NCBI GenBank assembly: GCA_965153355.1
Contig: OZ231128.1
Coordinates: 31,992,001 to 32,056,000, forward strand
Source of the DNA: Flaccisagitta enflata
Taxonomy: Eukaryota > Chaetognatha > Sagittoidea > Aphragmophora
Direction of reading: 5' to 3'
DNA: 64,000 nt
Below are positions 32,591-46,619 of the stretch, piece after piece. The position numbers were made by a program, and so were the translations under genes. Numbering within the stretch: the first letter of the stretch is position 1; each line of letters begins with the position of its first letter. The notes beneath the pieces were generated by a model that saw nothing but the letters and a program-made list of their open reading frames with translations, did no database searches and was not told the origin of the DNA.

Positions 32591-33389
32591 GATGTCTTTC
32601 AGATTCAGTTTCATGGAAAACCAAGAGTGGCGCGCGTATTAGCCAGTCAGTGGGGGAAAGTTAGGGAAATTTTTCCACCTAGCATATAACCATGTTTCAA
32701 TTTCTTTAATGCATTTTTTCTTAGTTTCAATACTTCAATTTTTTGCGTTTTCAAAACGGTAAAAAAGGTGATAAGATTACTAAGATATAGAGATTTTTTC
32801 CCTCGCTGGCTGTAACTTTAGCGCTGTTTTCAAGCGTTTTGAAACGCAAAAATCTCATGGTTTTAAAACTTTGGAATTGCAAAGTTTTGAAACGGCAACT
32901 ATGCCTCAAAATTCGTTTCAAAAGTTGCGCATACTTGTGGTTTTGAAACGACAATATAAGATCGTTTTAAAACTGCATAAGAACGCCCGTTTCAAAACGG
33001 CTTTTTCAAGCAATTTTGTGACAAAAATTCATAATTTTTGTTACAATAATCCACTTTTTTGCATTTTTGAAACGATTTTTGGCGGTTTAATACGTTATAA
33101 AGGAACGCCACGGAATATCTCGGAGCAAAACCAAGGTGGAGTAAAGATATGAATGAATGAACCTGATCTAGATTGCGAGTGGCGGAAACTAGGGATACGG
33201 ATGAAGAAATCATTAGAGAAATCTATCACATAAATGCTTTTCATATCCTTCAGAAAAAGGAGGCGGTCACATATGGTTCCTACGCCCCTCCGTTCCTCCC
33301 TTTCTGTAAGTATGAGCCACTTCGGCCTTGCTTCCAACTCGTATATGCCCCTTCAATTCGTCCTCACTCTCTTTTAGTTTTAGCTCTTT

Positions 33390-33429
33390 CTCTTTTTCTT
33401 CCTTTCTTTCTTTATCTATTTCTTTCTCC

Positions 33430-33492
<63 letters not shown>

Positions 33493-33496
33493 TTTT

Positions 33497-33572
<76 letters not shown>

Positions 33573-33645
33573 TCATTCTTTCTTTCGTTCTTTGTTCCTT
33601 TCTTTCTTTCTTCCTTTCTCTCGTTCTCCCTCTCTTTCTTTCTTC

Positions 33646-33709
<64 letters not shown>

Positions 33710-33760
33710 TCTTATTTCTTTTCTTATTTCTTTTCTTTTCTTTTCTTTTCTTTTCTTTTC

Positions 33761-33791
<31 letters not shown>

Positions 33792-33881
33792 CTTTTCTTT
33801 TCTTTTCTTTTCTTTTCTTTTTTTTCTTTTCTTTTCTTTTCTTTTCTTTTCTTTCTTTCGTTCTTTCTTTTTTCTTTTCTC

Positions 33882-33976
<95 letters not shown>

Positions 33977-34003
33977 TTCATTTCTTTATTCTCTCATTCT
34001 CTC

Positions 34004-34050
<47 letters not shown>
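33390..34050. repeat. (CTTT)n / (CTTTT)n / (CT)n compound microsatellite
   Basis: About 660 bp: CTTT to 33705, CTTTT to 33860, CTTT to 33980, then CT to 34047. Phe/Ser/Leu frames of over 300 codons on this tract are artefacts. Confidence 0.97.
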
Positions 34051-34051
<1 letters not shown>

Positions 34052-34241
34052 CAATCTGCCTCTCTCCACTCGTTTTCTCTGGTTTTCGATTATGCTACTG
34101 GTCATTGGATGGAATTTATTGGCCATGTTCCTGACCCAATGACCCCAAACAAACTTGAGTAGCTTTGGATTCCACCTTCGCGCTCTTCTGTCTGTTGGGG
34201 TTCCAAATGCAGGATCTAGTAATGAGGCTCAAAGTTGCGTG

Positions 34242-34270
34242 CACGTGGGGTGGGGTGGGGTGGGGTTTTG
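34242..34270 (+). other. Potential G-quadruplex (GGGGT repeats)
   Basis: Four GGGG runs spaced by single T or GT (GTGGGGTGGGGTGGGGTGGGG is the full pattern, split here as GGGGT units). Single copy in the window. Function unknown. Confidence 0.5.
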
Positions 34271-34593
34271 TGAGGGTCGGATCGGATTTGGTATACACAT
34301 GCCAGCTTCACCGGTGAATTTGGAGCAAAGTCGCGGAACTTCGAGGAAAATGACTCAAATTGAAATGTATCACATTTAGACAATTGGTCCGGCTGATATT
34401 CAGTAACTGACATTTTTTTTTCGTGCAGTGAGTACAGTTTAAAATATTTGTGTTTGCAATGAGGCAGTGTTATGTTAACATCAGTGGCAGCATAGCAACT
34501 TGATGATGTTTCAATTCCAACGTTTCTTCACTTTATTTCGCGTCAAGTGAGCGATATTGACCGCAATGTTTTTCCCACGGGCCAATTGCATTT

Positions 34594-34595
<2 letters not shown>

Positions 34596-34628
<33 letters not shown>
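34596..34628. repeat. (CT)n microsatellite
   Basis: Short perfect CT run followed by T-rich sequence. Confidence 0.9.
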
Positions 34629-34630
<2 letters not shown>

Positions 34631-35003
34631 TCTTTTTTTCCATCTCCAAGGTCCTTTTTTCCGCCTCACCAGCCGTCAGATTATTGAGTCGGTTCTCCGC
34701 TCCGGCCAATTTTCTTACCAATTTTCTTGGATCTTTCAAAGACGTGTATAATACCCTGGAAGCCCACCGTAAACATCTAATATATGGCTCACTCAGACCA
34801 CCACCCGACCAAATGCCACGAGAAACAACCAAAAGTTTCTGTCTCCTACTGTTCCATCTGTCTTCTTGGCTATTTTTCATTTCGTGTGAGTGTTTGCGTT
34901 GTTTTCTGTCTATCCTCTGGCCATCTGTCCATATTTTTCTGGTATAACACACCATTACTTATATTTAGTCAGTCAGTTTATCCGACTTCTTTGTATTTGT
35001 TCC

Positions 35004-35004
<1 letters not shown>

Positions 35005-35074
<70 letters not shown>

Positions 35075-35082
35075 TTCTGTCC

Positions 35083-35166
<84 letters not shown>

Positions 35167-35167
35167 T
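35005..35167. repeat. (CTGT)n(CT)n(GT)n(CT)n compound microsatellite
   Basis: Blocks of CTGT, CT, GT and CT again in about 160 bp. Confidence 0.95.
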
Positions 35168-35525
35168 TTCGTCTTTTTGTGTCCAATCTCCATTTCTACA
35201 AGAAACCAATTTTTCCGCACGCTTCTGCGTGATGAAAATGTTTTTGTTGATGGACAGAACAAGAAGTTCCATCGGTAATTGGTTTTTAGATAAGTTTCCA
35301 GCCTTGAAACGCGTTTTCTGCATGTTAGTGGAGGCGCCACGACTCTTGCAGTTGGTGAGTGTGTTCCTTGCACAATTATTTGTATGAAAAACTATGAAAA
35401 GTCATTAAATGTTAGGTTTACCTGAAGTCATGTTTATTCATTCAATCATCCAAAGATTAATATCATCACGATAATGCTGTTCATGCTTGTTTGGTTAGGT
35501 TGTTTTTTTCCATTTCTCGATGTAC

Positions 35526-35861
35526 TATCTTGCTAAAAAGTCTAACTATAAGATGGAATGCAGTCTATTTATTCATCAATAAGTACATTATTGATTTGTA
35601 AAATACAGCTTTTACTCTGTGCCATCTCACTTGGCATTAACTATGGCTTTCATGAGCCACGGTATGCTTCCACTGAGTGATAGAGGGTAAGGTGGTGTGA
35701 TGCTCTTCCACATCTTGAGAAAGATTCTCATGAGCCTGGACCTGCGGCCCAAACTGCAGCTTTTTCACCTGTCTGTACCAATTTGATCGGAATGAGGTTT
35801 AGACTATGTCCAGGCCAGCTTGACGCCAACTTAACGCCAGCTTGACACTCTGGTCTAAGCA
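35526..35861 (-). pseudogene. Tc1-like transposase relic, C-terminal part
   Basis: On the minus strand SWPGHSLNLIPIKLVQTGEK matches the Tc1 signature WPGNSPDLNPIENLWSxLK (catalytic Glu changed to Lys). A later segment, GSIPWLMKAIVNAK, matches the SMPRRMKAVIKAK C-terminus. Stops and frame breaks lie between. The lower end TACTATCTTGCTAAAAAGTC resembles the terminal repeat of the relic at 18389, so both belong to one family. The upper side is cut by element 9 at 35862. Confidence 0.65.
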
Positions 35862-36568
35862 AACAAGGCCAACACCTATAAGTCGCTTGCGAGACTTACA
35901 TTTAGAATGACTTAGAATGACTTAGTTTTCTTAAATGAGTCAAAATGACTTAAAAGAATAAATTTGATAAAAAATAAACGTGTGACAGATGGACGAACCT
36001 ACCGACCTACTGACCGACAGACCAACGGACGGACGGACGGACGGACGGACGGACGGACGGACGGACGGACGGACGGACCGATGCACCGTGGCTAAAAACC
36101 ACCCTCGACGCAGAACGGGGACCAACCAACCCCTCAACCAACCTAAACCACCATCACCGTGGCTAAAAACCACCCTCGACGCAGAACGGGGACCAACCAA
36201 CCCCTCAACCAACCTAAACCACCATCACCGTGGCTAAAAACCACCCTCGACGCAGAACGGGGACCAACCAACCCCTCAACCAACCTAAACCACCATCACC
36301 GTGGCTAAAAACCACCCTCGACGCAGAACGGGGACCAACCAACCCCTCAACCAACCTAAACCACCATCACCGTGGCTAAAAACCACCCTCGACGCAGAAC
36401 GGGGACCAACCAACCCCTCAACCAACCTAAACCACCATCACCGTGGCTAAAAACCACCCTCGACGCAGAACGGGGACCAACCAAGCCCTCAACCAACCTA
36501 AACCACGATGGATGGGTGGATGGACGGACGAACAAAGCGGGGTTTAGAGTCATGTGCACGCGACTAAC
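35862..36568 (+). mobile_element. Hairpin-end family element 9 with 71-bp minisatellite core
   Basis: Starts AACAAGGCCAACACCTATA, motif AAGTCGCTTGCGAG; short GACTTAGAAT core, (GGAC)n, then six 71-bp units, a second GGAC run, and the end GAGTCATGTGCACGCGACT. The final A run is AAC rather than AAAAA because copy f of the GGGCAGC family abuts it. Confidence 0.75.
36085..36511. repeat. 71-bp minisatellite, six near-identical units
   Basis: Unit begins ACCGTGGCTAAAAACCACCC, includes ACGCAGAACGGGGACC and ends AACCTAAACCACCATC. Units are almost identical, so expansion is recent. Each contains CCGTGGCTAAAAACCAC, a small hairpin. Confidence 0.92.
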
Positions 36569-36882
36569 AGGTCGCTCAAGGGCAATATGTGGTTAGCGAT
36601 ACATGTTGCCCTGCTTTGCATGATTGTGAATTGGGGTGAGAGGTAGCAAGGCAGCGGCCCCGAAGAACACAGGAGGACTTTCCTTCATGTGTCCGTCCAT
36701 CCGTCCCCCCCAAGGCCCTCTCAGGCCTTAAATCTACCCACTCAGGGCAGATTTAAGGCCTGAGAGGGCAGATTTCAGGACTGAACGGGCCAAGGGGGGG
36801 GGGACGAACGGACAAACGCACAAACGAAAGTCCCCCTGTGTTCTACAGGACTTTGTCCCCTTCGGGGCCGCTGCCCAAAAAG
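36569..36882 (-). mobile_element. GGGCAGC hairpin element, copy f (short)
   Basis: Starts near AGGTCGCTCAAGGGCAATAT, GGTTAGCGATACATGTTGCC; arm ends GGCAGCGGCCCCGAAG and CTTCGGGGCCGCTGCCC. Core of CTCTCAGGCC-type units. Subfamily of copy a (TTCTACAGGAC arm). Confidence 0.7.
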
Positions 36883-37214
36883 GCACGTTCTTCCCTGACT
36901 TTGTTGCGCTTAGAATGATGAAATTCTAAGATGCAACTTTTTCACTATTTTCTACTTGAGGTATCAATTTTTTTTGTTGTCATTTCTAAACAACTGAATT
37001 TATATTTAGAGCGATGCGATTTGCGCCATATGATCAGAAATTTGATGAAATTTCCAGGTGTCACCAATTTTCCTATGTTTGCATCACTTTTAGGTAGTTA
37101 TGCCCCATAATGCTTGTTGTTTTAGATATAAGCAGGATGGTATTAGCTTTCTTCGTGAAATAGAGTGGCTAAAAAAAGGAGGAAAACGACTAATATGGGT
37201 GCCAAATGAGCACA

Positions 37215-37365
37215 AACAAGGCCGGATACACGGCAATCCAGTCGCGGACGGTTGGGCAGGAGCAGTAATGCAAAAACCGCTCGGAATTCAGAAATGTGAC
37301 CGACGGACATACCGACATACCGACCGACACAGCAAGGTGTAAAGTCGCGTGTCCGCGACTAAAAA
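37215..37365 (+). mobile_element. Hairpin-end family element 10 (type 1)
   Basis: AACAAGGCCGGATACACGGC, CAGTCGCGGACGGTTGG; short CGACGGACATACCGAC core; AAGTCGCGTGTCCGCGACT, AAAAA. A compact 151-bp representative with motif and hairpin both of the GTCGCGGAC type. Confidence 0.82.
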
Positions 37366-38040
37366 GCCGGCCCCTACACAGAAGACTTAAAAAATAGACC
37401 TGCTCTTTTTTTTTCATTCGGCTAACGAATTTCTAGGTAATTTTGATGGAGTTCTTCATTTCTGGTAACTTACTCAGCTCAGGTGGATACACGTAGTTCA
37501 CATATCAAAATGTTTTCATCACTTCGTTACAATCTTAAAAGTTAAATAAATAAATTGGACAAAGCCGAAATGATATAAAAAAACAGTGTCAATTCAACGC
37601 AACTAAAGAATTTAAAAGGTAGTGATGAAATAAGAGGAGGGAATGAGTTCATGAAGAAAATGTAAAGAGCAAGATTTGGCTGACTTGAATACAAGACGTA
37701 GCATGAAAGGGAGAGGGGAAAACGATTTTGTCTTCACTAATGCAGCTTTTCCGTGATAAACCAGATCTTATGAACTGTTGTAGATCTCAATCATCCCATG
37801 TCCCAATTCATTGACCATTCATACAGAACAAAATCAAAATCAAACCCCGGCCTTCCTGAGTTAAAGCATAAATATCAGTTAATCACAACAAATCCAAATT
37901 TGAAATTTTTAAGGTCAATTGTGAAGCATTCCATGAATGTGGAAAAAACGCCGGAGATAATCAGATTGAAACAGAAAATTGAATTGTTATGTTGACACTG
38001 CCTAGGGCCGATAATTGCGCCTCACTGATTTAGAATGTGT
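37366..38040. other. Intergenic stretch, nothing recognised
   Basis: AT-rich DNA with short open frames of 60-65 codons that lack family resemblance. No gene supported. Confidence 0.4.
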
Positions 38041-38044
38041 GAAT

Positions 38045-38205
38045 GAACGTTTTAAATGAATGACTGAATGAATAAGTCACTGACCGAATGAATGAATGAA
38101 TGAATGAATGACTGAATTAATGAATGAAACAATGAATGAATGAATGCATAAATGAATGAATGAATAAATGAATGAATGAATGAATGAATGAATGAATGGA
38201 CGAAG
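38045..38205. repeat. (GAAT)n microsatellite
   Basis: About 160 bp of imperfect TGAA/GAAT repeats. Confidence 0.9.
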
Positions 38206-38875
38206 TTCTGAATGTTGGAGGAATGAAGTAAGGCATCAAAGTCGACAGTTTGTGTGACTTGCCAGCCAACCAACCGTCCGACGGAACGACCAATGGACAT
38301 GACCTCTTAAGGCTCTAATAGAGATGGGAGGACGCACATAAAAAGCGGAGATAATTAAAGAAAAAGTGGCAACAAAATCGATCGAAAGATAATTCTGCGA
38401 ACCGGTCTCTGTCTTTTTAATCACGAACAGACTGTTCCAACTTCAAAGCTGGTATTCATCATCTGATAAATTCATAACAAAATACAACGCCGCAATGTAC
38501 TGTGTAAAAACGCAACGTGCCAGCGACACATGAACGACAGGAAATAGATAGGACGACAAATTTGTGAGGAGTTTTTCATGCTGTCATAGAGAAAATAACA
38601 ATTCATTTTAATACAGGTTAGAAGATGCGATAGCGATTATTCAAAAGGGATGACAAAGAATACAAAAATATCAAAAGTACAGAAAAGGCTTACACAAACA
38701 TCCAACAAGCAAGCACACCGACACAAACGAGCGAGTTGATGCAAAAAGAAATAAAAGAAAACAAATGAAAAGAAAAAAAAAGAAAAAAGAATTATGATAG
38801 GAAAAAACGGAGAACAACGTAAAAAAAAACACACAAAAAAAGAAGAAAATCAAGATACAAAATACAAATCTAAAA

Positions 38876-40503
<1,628 letters not shown>

Positions 40504-40576
40504 CTGCGAGAGAAATTGAGAGAGAGGCAAAGAAAAAGAGAAAAAGAAACAGAAAGAAATTTTAGTCTAGGATTTA

Positions 40577-41995
40577 AGGAAAAGGACTCGGCGTTTTTGG
40601 GGCAAAGCGTGAAAATTTGCATACGGGGTCAGTTTTTTGTGCTGAATAAGACTAGAAGGGGTACACATCTGATTTCTTAGTGTACCCCTTTCAAAAACGC
40701 GTTTTTTTGCCCAAAAAACACTTTGAAATGGCGCTGACGCCAAACCATGGCGGATGACTCTTAATTTTAGGTGAAGAAATATTTTTACTTTAGCAAAATT
40801 CAGTTAAATGGTTCAGTAGAAGAAGATATTGCCGTTTAAATTTTGTTATTTTCAAAAGTGTTTCAAAATTGTGTTTTTTTGAGCTGAAGTCTGAAATTGA
40901 TTTCACTTGCGTATATTACCCTAATTTACTCTAAAAACAAAAAAATTTAAAAAAATCCCATGTTTTTTCCATTTTATGGCCAAAAAACCACAAAATTGGG
41001 TCTCAAAATTTTGGCCTGATTTTCAGGAAAATATTAAAATCTTTGGCGCCCACTCGGGGAATCTATTGTCATAAAGTGTACCAACTTATTCCCAAACTTT
41101 CAGAGGGGTACATTAACCCAAAAAGACAAAAAATCATTTCAAAGTCTACAGCAAAAATACCAAAATTCAGCATTTTTTTACCCTTTTTGATATATGGAAA
41201 AATTAAATGTTTGATTAGTAAGCTGAAATTTGGCTCAGATATGCCCCTAACATATTGGGACTTGCATGCAAAATTTTAGGCAAATCGGTTGAAGCGTTTG
41301 GCCGTAGCGTTACCAAATGTCCCTGGGGGTCTAAAAATGCGAAATTTTGGGTCGTTTTTTTTTAATTCTTTGAAATTAAATTTTGTCCTTTTGGGTTAAT
41401 GTACCCCTCTGAAAGTTTGGGAATAAGTTGGTACACTTTATGACAATAGATTCCCTTAGTGGGCGTCAATGATTTTCATATTTTCCTTGCACTAGCCCTT
41501 TCTGAAAATCAGGCCTAAATTTTGAAGGTTGATTTTTTGTTTTTTTGGCCCAAAAAATGAAAAAAACATGGATTTTTTTCAATTTTTTTTGTTTTTAGGG
41601 TAAATGAGGGTAAAATAAATGAGTGAAACCAATTTCAGACTTCCAGCTCAAAAAAACACAATTTTACCCCAAAATTGAAACATAGCCCTTTTTTTGAAAA
41701 TAGGCCTAGACTTTAAACGGCAATATCTTCGCTTCTACTGAACCGATTTTGCTGAAATTTTGCATGCAAGTAGAAAAAAGGCATATTTTTCTTCACCTAA
41801 AATTTTAAAGTCATCTGTCATTGCGTTTGGCGTCAGCGCCTCTTCAAAGTGTTTTTTTTGAAGAAAAAACGCGTTTTTGAATGGGATACACTTAAAAATC
41901 AGACGTGTACCCCATCTAGTCTTGTTCAGTACAAAAAACTGACCCTGTATGCAAATTTTCACACTTTGCCCCAAAAACGCCGAGTTCTTTTCTTT
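40577..41995. mobile_element. Long foldback G (about 1.4 kb)
   Basis: GGACTCGGCGTTTTTGGGGC at the left is mirrored by GCCCCAAAAACGCCGAGTTC at the right. A further long match is CTATTGTCATAAAGTGTACC (41063) against GGTACACTTTATGACAATAG (about 41432). The loop lies around 41132-41383. Ends are near TA but the duplication is not certain. It sits about 70 bp upstream of an acceptor of the TspO-like gene, therefore probably in its upstream intron. Confidence 0.78.
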
Positions 41996-42165
41996 TATTT
42001 CGTCAAGAGACGGGACTAATCAAGGATGGTTTGTGCGATGAGAATTGATGTTTAGATGGATGGAGAGAGAATTGGAATAAAGTTGTTTCGACTTTTACAG
42101 GCTATTCTTCAGGACGGTCTTTAACAATTGTTTGCATTGTAATTTTGGCTGATACTCGTGAATAG

Positions 42166-42260
42166 ATTCATTCATTCATTCATTCATTCATTTATTCATT
42201 CATTCATTCATTCATTCATTCATTCATTCATTCATTCATTCATTCATTCATTCATTCATA
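42166..42260. repeat. (ATTC)n microsatellite
   Basis: About 95 bp of CATT repeats with one interruption. Confidence 0.95.
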
Positions 42261-42717
42261 GAATCACTGATCAGGTACATGTGTTAGTATGATGGAGTAT
42301 GTGAAGGATTCGGCAAGCAGAAAAGGACGAATGGAAATTCATTTGCGCGTTGAAAAACGTTAAGCACAATGCATGTAAACCAATGGTGTATTTTACGGTA
42401 TCATTTTCATCGATCTTATTCCTCAGCGTGTCAAAATTTCGGGTCGATTAATCACATACCCCAATTTGGTCAAAGAATTAATACTCTCGTTTCATGATAA
42501 AAGATCTGAACTCCTGAACTTAAGCCATCTTATTTGTCTTTTTTTTTCATCCTGACTGTGATGCATATGGACAGAGAGAAAATGCATGAGAAATGGGAAT
42601 GGGACTCTCCGTTCTCCGTTCAAGAAAAAAAAAGAAGTCATCGACGGGTTAAAAGATGCGATAATTTTCTCAAGTTGAAGCAATCTTTCAGACTCGGATT
42701 AAGCAAATCGACGAGAA
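42261..42717. other. Intergenic stretch, nothing recognised
   Basis: Short frames of 60-90 codons without family resemblance. No gene supported. Confidence 0.4.
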
Positions 42718-43013
<296 letters not shown>

Positions 43014-43633
43014 TTCCCATGAACAAAGTTTACTTGTTAGCTATCAGTGCTGTCATCGCCATAATCAGTGATGAGAGAAAAGAAATGGCAAACTCAGAGT
43101 AATTTTGCGGAGACTCACTGAGGAGGGGCGAGTGCCCAAATTGAGCTGTCAGTAAGAAAAAGTCAAAGCAGGTCTGTTAGTGGTCAAGTCGTTCCGTCGG
43201 TATGTCGATCCATTACGCATTTGTACAATCACTAAAATGATCCAGCAAGCGTTGATGTGTGTGTGTGTGTGTGGTGTCCTGAACATCAACGTCTTATGAA
43301 AAATATAAAGAGGTAGTTGAAGTCTTTGGGTTCCAACCATCTAACTTATTTTTTCCACTTCCATCTTATTCTCAAAATAAAACAATGCAAAAAACTTCAG
43401 AATTCTGAACTTAACTTTTTGATAGGTGACATTGGCTGAGACATGGCCATGGCATGGGCGGACACACATGGACATATACCAAATGCCGACATAGTCATAG
43501 GGACACCATTGGTTTTCTAACGTCCTTTTTTCGGCAGAAAAAAAAAAGTGAGAAAGAAGTGGGGGGCTGAAAGTTAATAGAGGAAATTATAGCGCCAAAC
43601 GGAAATGAATCGGATGATAGTAAAAGGCTGAAG

Positions 43634-43743
<110 letters not shown>

Positions 43744-44149
43744 ATGTGAAAAGGGCGAAAAAAAAGAGGATTGAATGAAAGAAGAAGAAAAAAACCATGG
43801 AAAGAAAAGGGAAATGATGGGACGAGGCGTGCGAAATAAAAGTGAGGAGAGATTGAAAATAGATGGTTGGAAATGAAGGGATGCAGACTAGAAGAAGGTC
43901 ACGTCAGGGTGATATCAAAGGGGTGATCCAAAGGGTATCTAGGGGATTCACAAAGTGAAAAAAAATAACCGCAGATTCAGTCGTCAGCAAAGAAGCTATG
44001 GTATCATTCATTCTTACTAAAACATCAAAAAGCTCTGCATGTAAAACATCATCACGTATCTAAGCTGAAATTTTGATAAAAGTTGATGAGGTCATGAAGC
44101 ATCAATATCATCTCTTTAGCCAGTGCTCTCAGAGTCAGTATACAAACCT

Positions 44150-44300
<151 letters not shown>

Positions 44301-44608
44301 GACAGAGTGTGTTGGAAAAAATTGTTTTGATTAATATAGTAATTAGAAATAATACATGATTGGTGACAAAAAATGGACATTTTTCCATGTGCGTACGTGT
44401 AGAGAGGATGATGTATGAAAAAGGGAGAGCAAAAATAAGAAGAAGTGATGGCAAAAAAAAAAGAAAAAAAAGAACGGGCGTGGATAATGGATATATGCAG
44501 GAAATGAGAAAAGTCCCCTTTTGACCCTTTTTGCGACACTCGATTGAAACATTCAGAAGAGCGGAAAAACTAATTTCGTGTCAGCAGACAATAAAACGCC
44601 GCCACCGT

Positions 44609-45530
44609 CTGCGTAAGAAGGGGATGGTAGGGTTGTAAACAGAGATGTAGGGAACATCATAATCTGCGTAAGAAGAGGATGGTAGGGTTGTAAACAGAGA
44701 TGTAGGGAACATCATAATCTGCGTAAGAAGAGGATGGTAGGGTTGTAAACAGAGATGTAGGGAAGATCATCATCTGCATAAGAAGAGGATGGTAGGGTTG
44801 TAAACAGAGATGTAGGGAAGGTCATCATCTGCGTGAGAAGGGGATGGTAGGGTATTAAACAAAGATGTAGGGAACGCCATCATCTGCGTAAGAAGGGGAT
44901 GGTAGGGTTGTAAACAGAGATAAAGGGAACATCATCATCTGCGTAAGAAGAGGATGGTAGGGTTATAAACAGAGATGTAGGAAACATCATCTTCTGCGTA
45001 AGAAGGGGATGGAAGGGTTGTGAACCAAGATGCAGGAAACGTCATCATCCGCCTTAAGAAGGGGATGGTAAGATTGAAAACAGAGATGTAGGGAACATCA
45101 TCTGTGTAAGAAGAGGATGGCAGGGTTGTAAACAGAGATCTAAGGAACATCATCTTCTGCGTAAGAAAGGGATGGTAGGGTTGTAAAGATAGTTGTAGGA
45201 AACGTCACCATCTGTGTAAGAAGAGGATGGTACGGATTTAAACATAAGATATTCACTATGAAAGAAGGGGATGGAGGAGCTGTAACTATAAATGTAAAAG
45301 ATGAAAGGGTTTTAAACAAAAATTTAGGGTACGTCATCATCTGCATTAAAAGAGAACCGTATGTAAAACTGTTTGTAGGGAACTATATCTGTTCTGTGTG
45401 TGAAAGGGATGATAGGGTTGAAAACATAAATGTAGGGAATGTCACTGTCTGCTTAAGGACATTGATGTAAGGAACGTCGTCATATGCATGAGAAAGGGAT
45501 GGTAGGGCTGTAAACATATATGTAGTAATG
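44609..45530. repeat. 55-bp minisatellite, about 16 units
   Basis: Unit CTGCGTAAGAAGRGGATGG, TAGGGTTGTAAACAGAGATG, TAGGGAACATCATCAT. The first units (44609, 44664, 44719, 44774) are nearly identical and exactly 55 bp apart; copies decay toward 45530. Short frames crossing it are periodic and not treated as a gene. Confidence 0.92.
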
Positions 45531-45688
45531 TATGGATTGACGGGGATAAGGGTCATAATGTTGAACGGTGATGGTCAGAGTGAGGATACTAAATGGTGAG
45601 AGAGAGAGGATGTTTATATGTAGCAAAACCGACAATTTCAAGGATATGATTTATGGTAATGATACATAGTGATATACCGAATATATTA

Positions 45689-46614
45689 CACCGTCTTTTA
45701 ATCGAATTGACTTTTTGTAAACCTCTATAAATTGGAAACTACTTGGCAAAAAGTCCTCAAATTTTCAGTGTATGTTGGTAATATGCTGCGGTTTTACTAT
45801 GCCAAATCTCAATATTGAGTGCCAGATTGTTGGAAATAAGCATAACATTAAAGTAAGCTGCCATTTTTGAGGCTGACCCAATTTTTGAGGAGCGGTCTGT
45901 CATAAAAGCTGTCTTCTTCAGCCCATCATCTCTATAGATATTGACCTGGGATTGGTCTAAAGTGACTACTTATTACCTGTGGAACAGAATTTCAGTATTT
46001 TTTTTGTCATTTGAGACCAATCCCTTGACCCAAGATCATTTTTTGAGAAATGACGGGTTGATTTTGAGTTGGCCTCAAAAGTGGTAGTTTTTTGGGCAGC
46101 AGCCCCGAAGGGGTCGATGACCTATGCTTTCACACATATGGGGAGTTTTCTCCTTCTTCATGTCCGTACCCGCCCTCCCCCAGCCTCCAGGCCCATATCT
46201 CAGCCTGGAGGCCCATATCCCAGCCTCCAGGCCCAAATCCCAGTCTTGAGGCCCAAATCCCACCCTCAAGGCCTACATCCCAACCCCAAGGCCCAGATTC
46301 TACTCTCTAGGGATTTGGGCGGGTGCGGACATGAAGGAGGAGAAAACTCCCCATATGTGTGAAAGCATAGGTCATCGACCCCTTCGGGGCCGCTGCCCTG
46401 CTCCCCCCTTAACTTCAACCACAACCTACTTAAGCAGGGCACGGGTACCGCTGACCATCTAACGCTTTTGCGACTATTAGATAAGTTATGCTGACTTCCA
46501 ACAATCAAGCGCTCAATATCCAGCTTTGGCATAGTAAAACAGCAGCATATTACCAACTTCTAAGCTTCCAAGTTATAAAGGTTTACAAAAAGTCAATTCG
46601 ATTTAAAGACGGTG
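45689..46614. mobile_element. TA-flanked foldback D
   Basis: Ends CACCGTCTTTTAATCGAATT and AATTCGATTTAAAGACGGTG, with TA at 45687-45688 and 46615-46616. Inner arm match: GGTAATATGCTGCGGTTTTA against TAAAACAGCAGCATATTACC. A GGGCAGC element occupies 46089-46477. Without it the foldback is about 537 bp. Confidence 0.85.
46089..46477 (+). mobile_element. GGGCAGC hairpin element, copy g (inside foldback D)
   Basis: TTTTTGGGCAGCAGCCCCGA, GATGACCTATGCTTTCACAC; core of GAGGCCCAAATCCCAGCCT; arm GTGTGAAAGCATAGGTCATC, GGGGCCGCTGCCC; tail GCAGGGCACGGGTACCGC to TTTTGCGACTAT. Confidence 0.83.
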
Positions 46615-46619
46615 TATGA

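Larger units (their letters stand above)
31430..33080. repeat. Cluster of GTTTTGAAAC / GTTTCAAAAC motifs
   Basis: About fifteen near-palindromic decamers of this form occur, often followed by C/G plus GCAAAAA or TGTAAAAAA. They lie at irregular spacing in unique-looking DNA, in two groups (31465-32015 and 32745-33075) separated by other elements. No gene is seen. The pattern could be a decayed multi-copy element or an array of binding sites. Confidence 0.45.

Noticed and set aside
31430-33080. CRISPR-like array of GTTTTGAAAC motifs
   Set aside because: Repeats are only 10 bp, irregularly spaced, in both orientations, and the DNA is animal.
33173-34162. 329- and 268-codon Phe/Ser/Leu frames
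   Set aside because: They translate the (CTTT)n/(CTTTT)n/(CT)n tract. The non-repeat parts at each end lack family resemblance.
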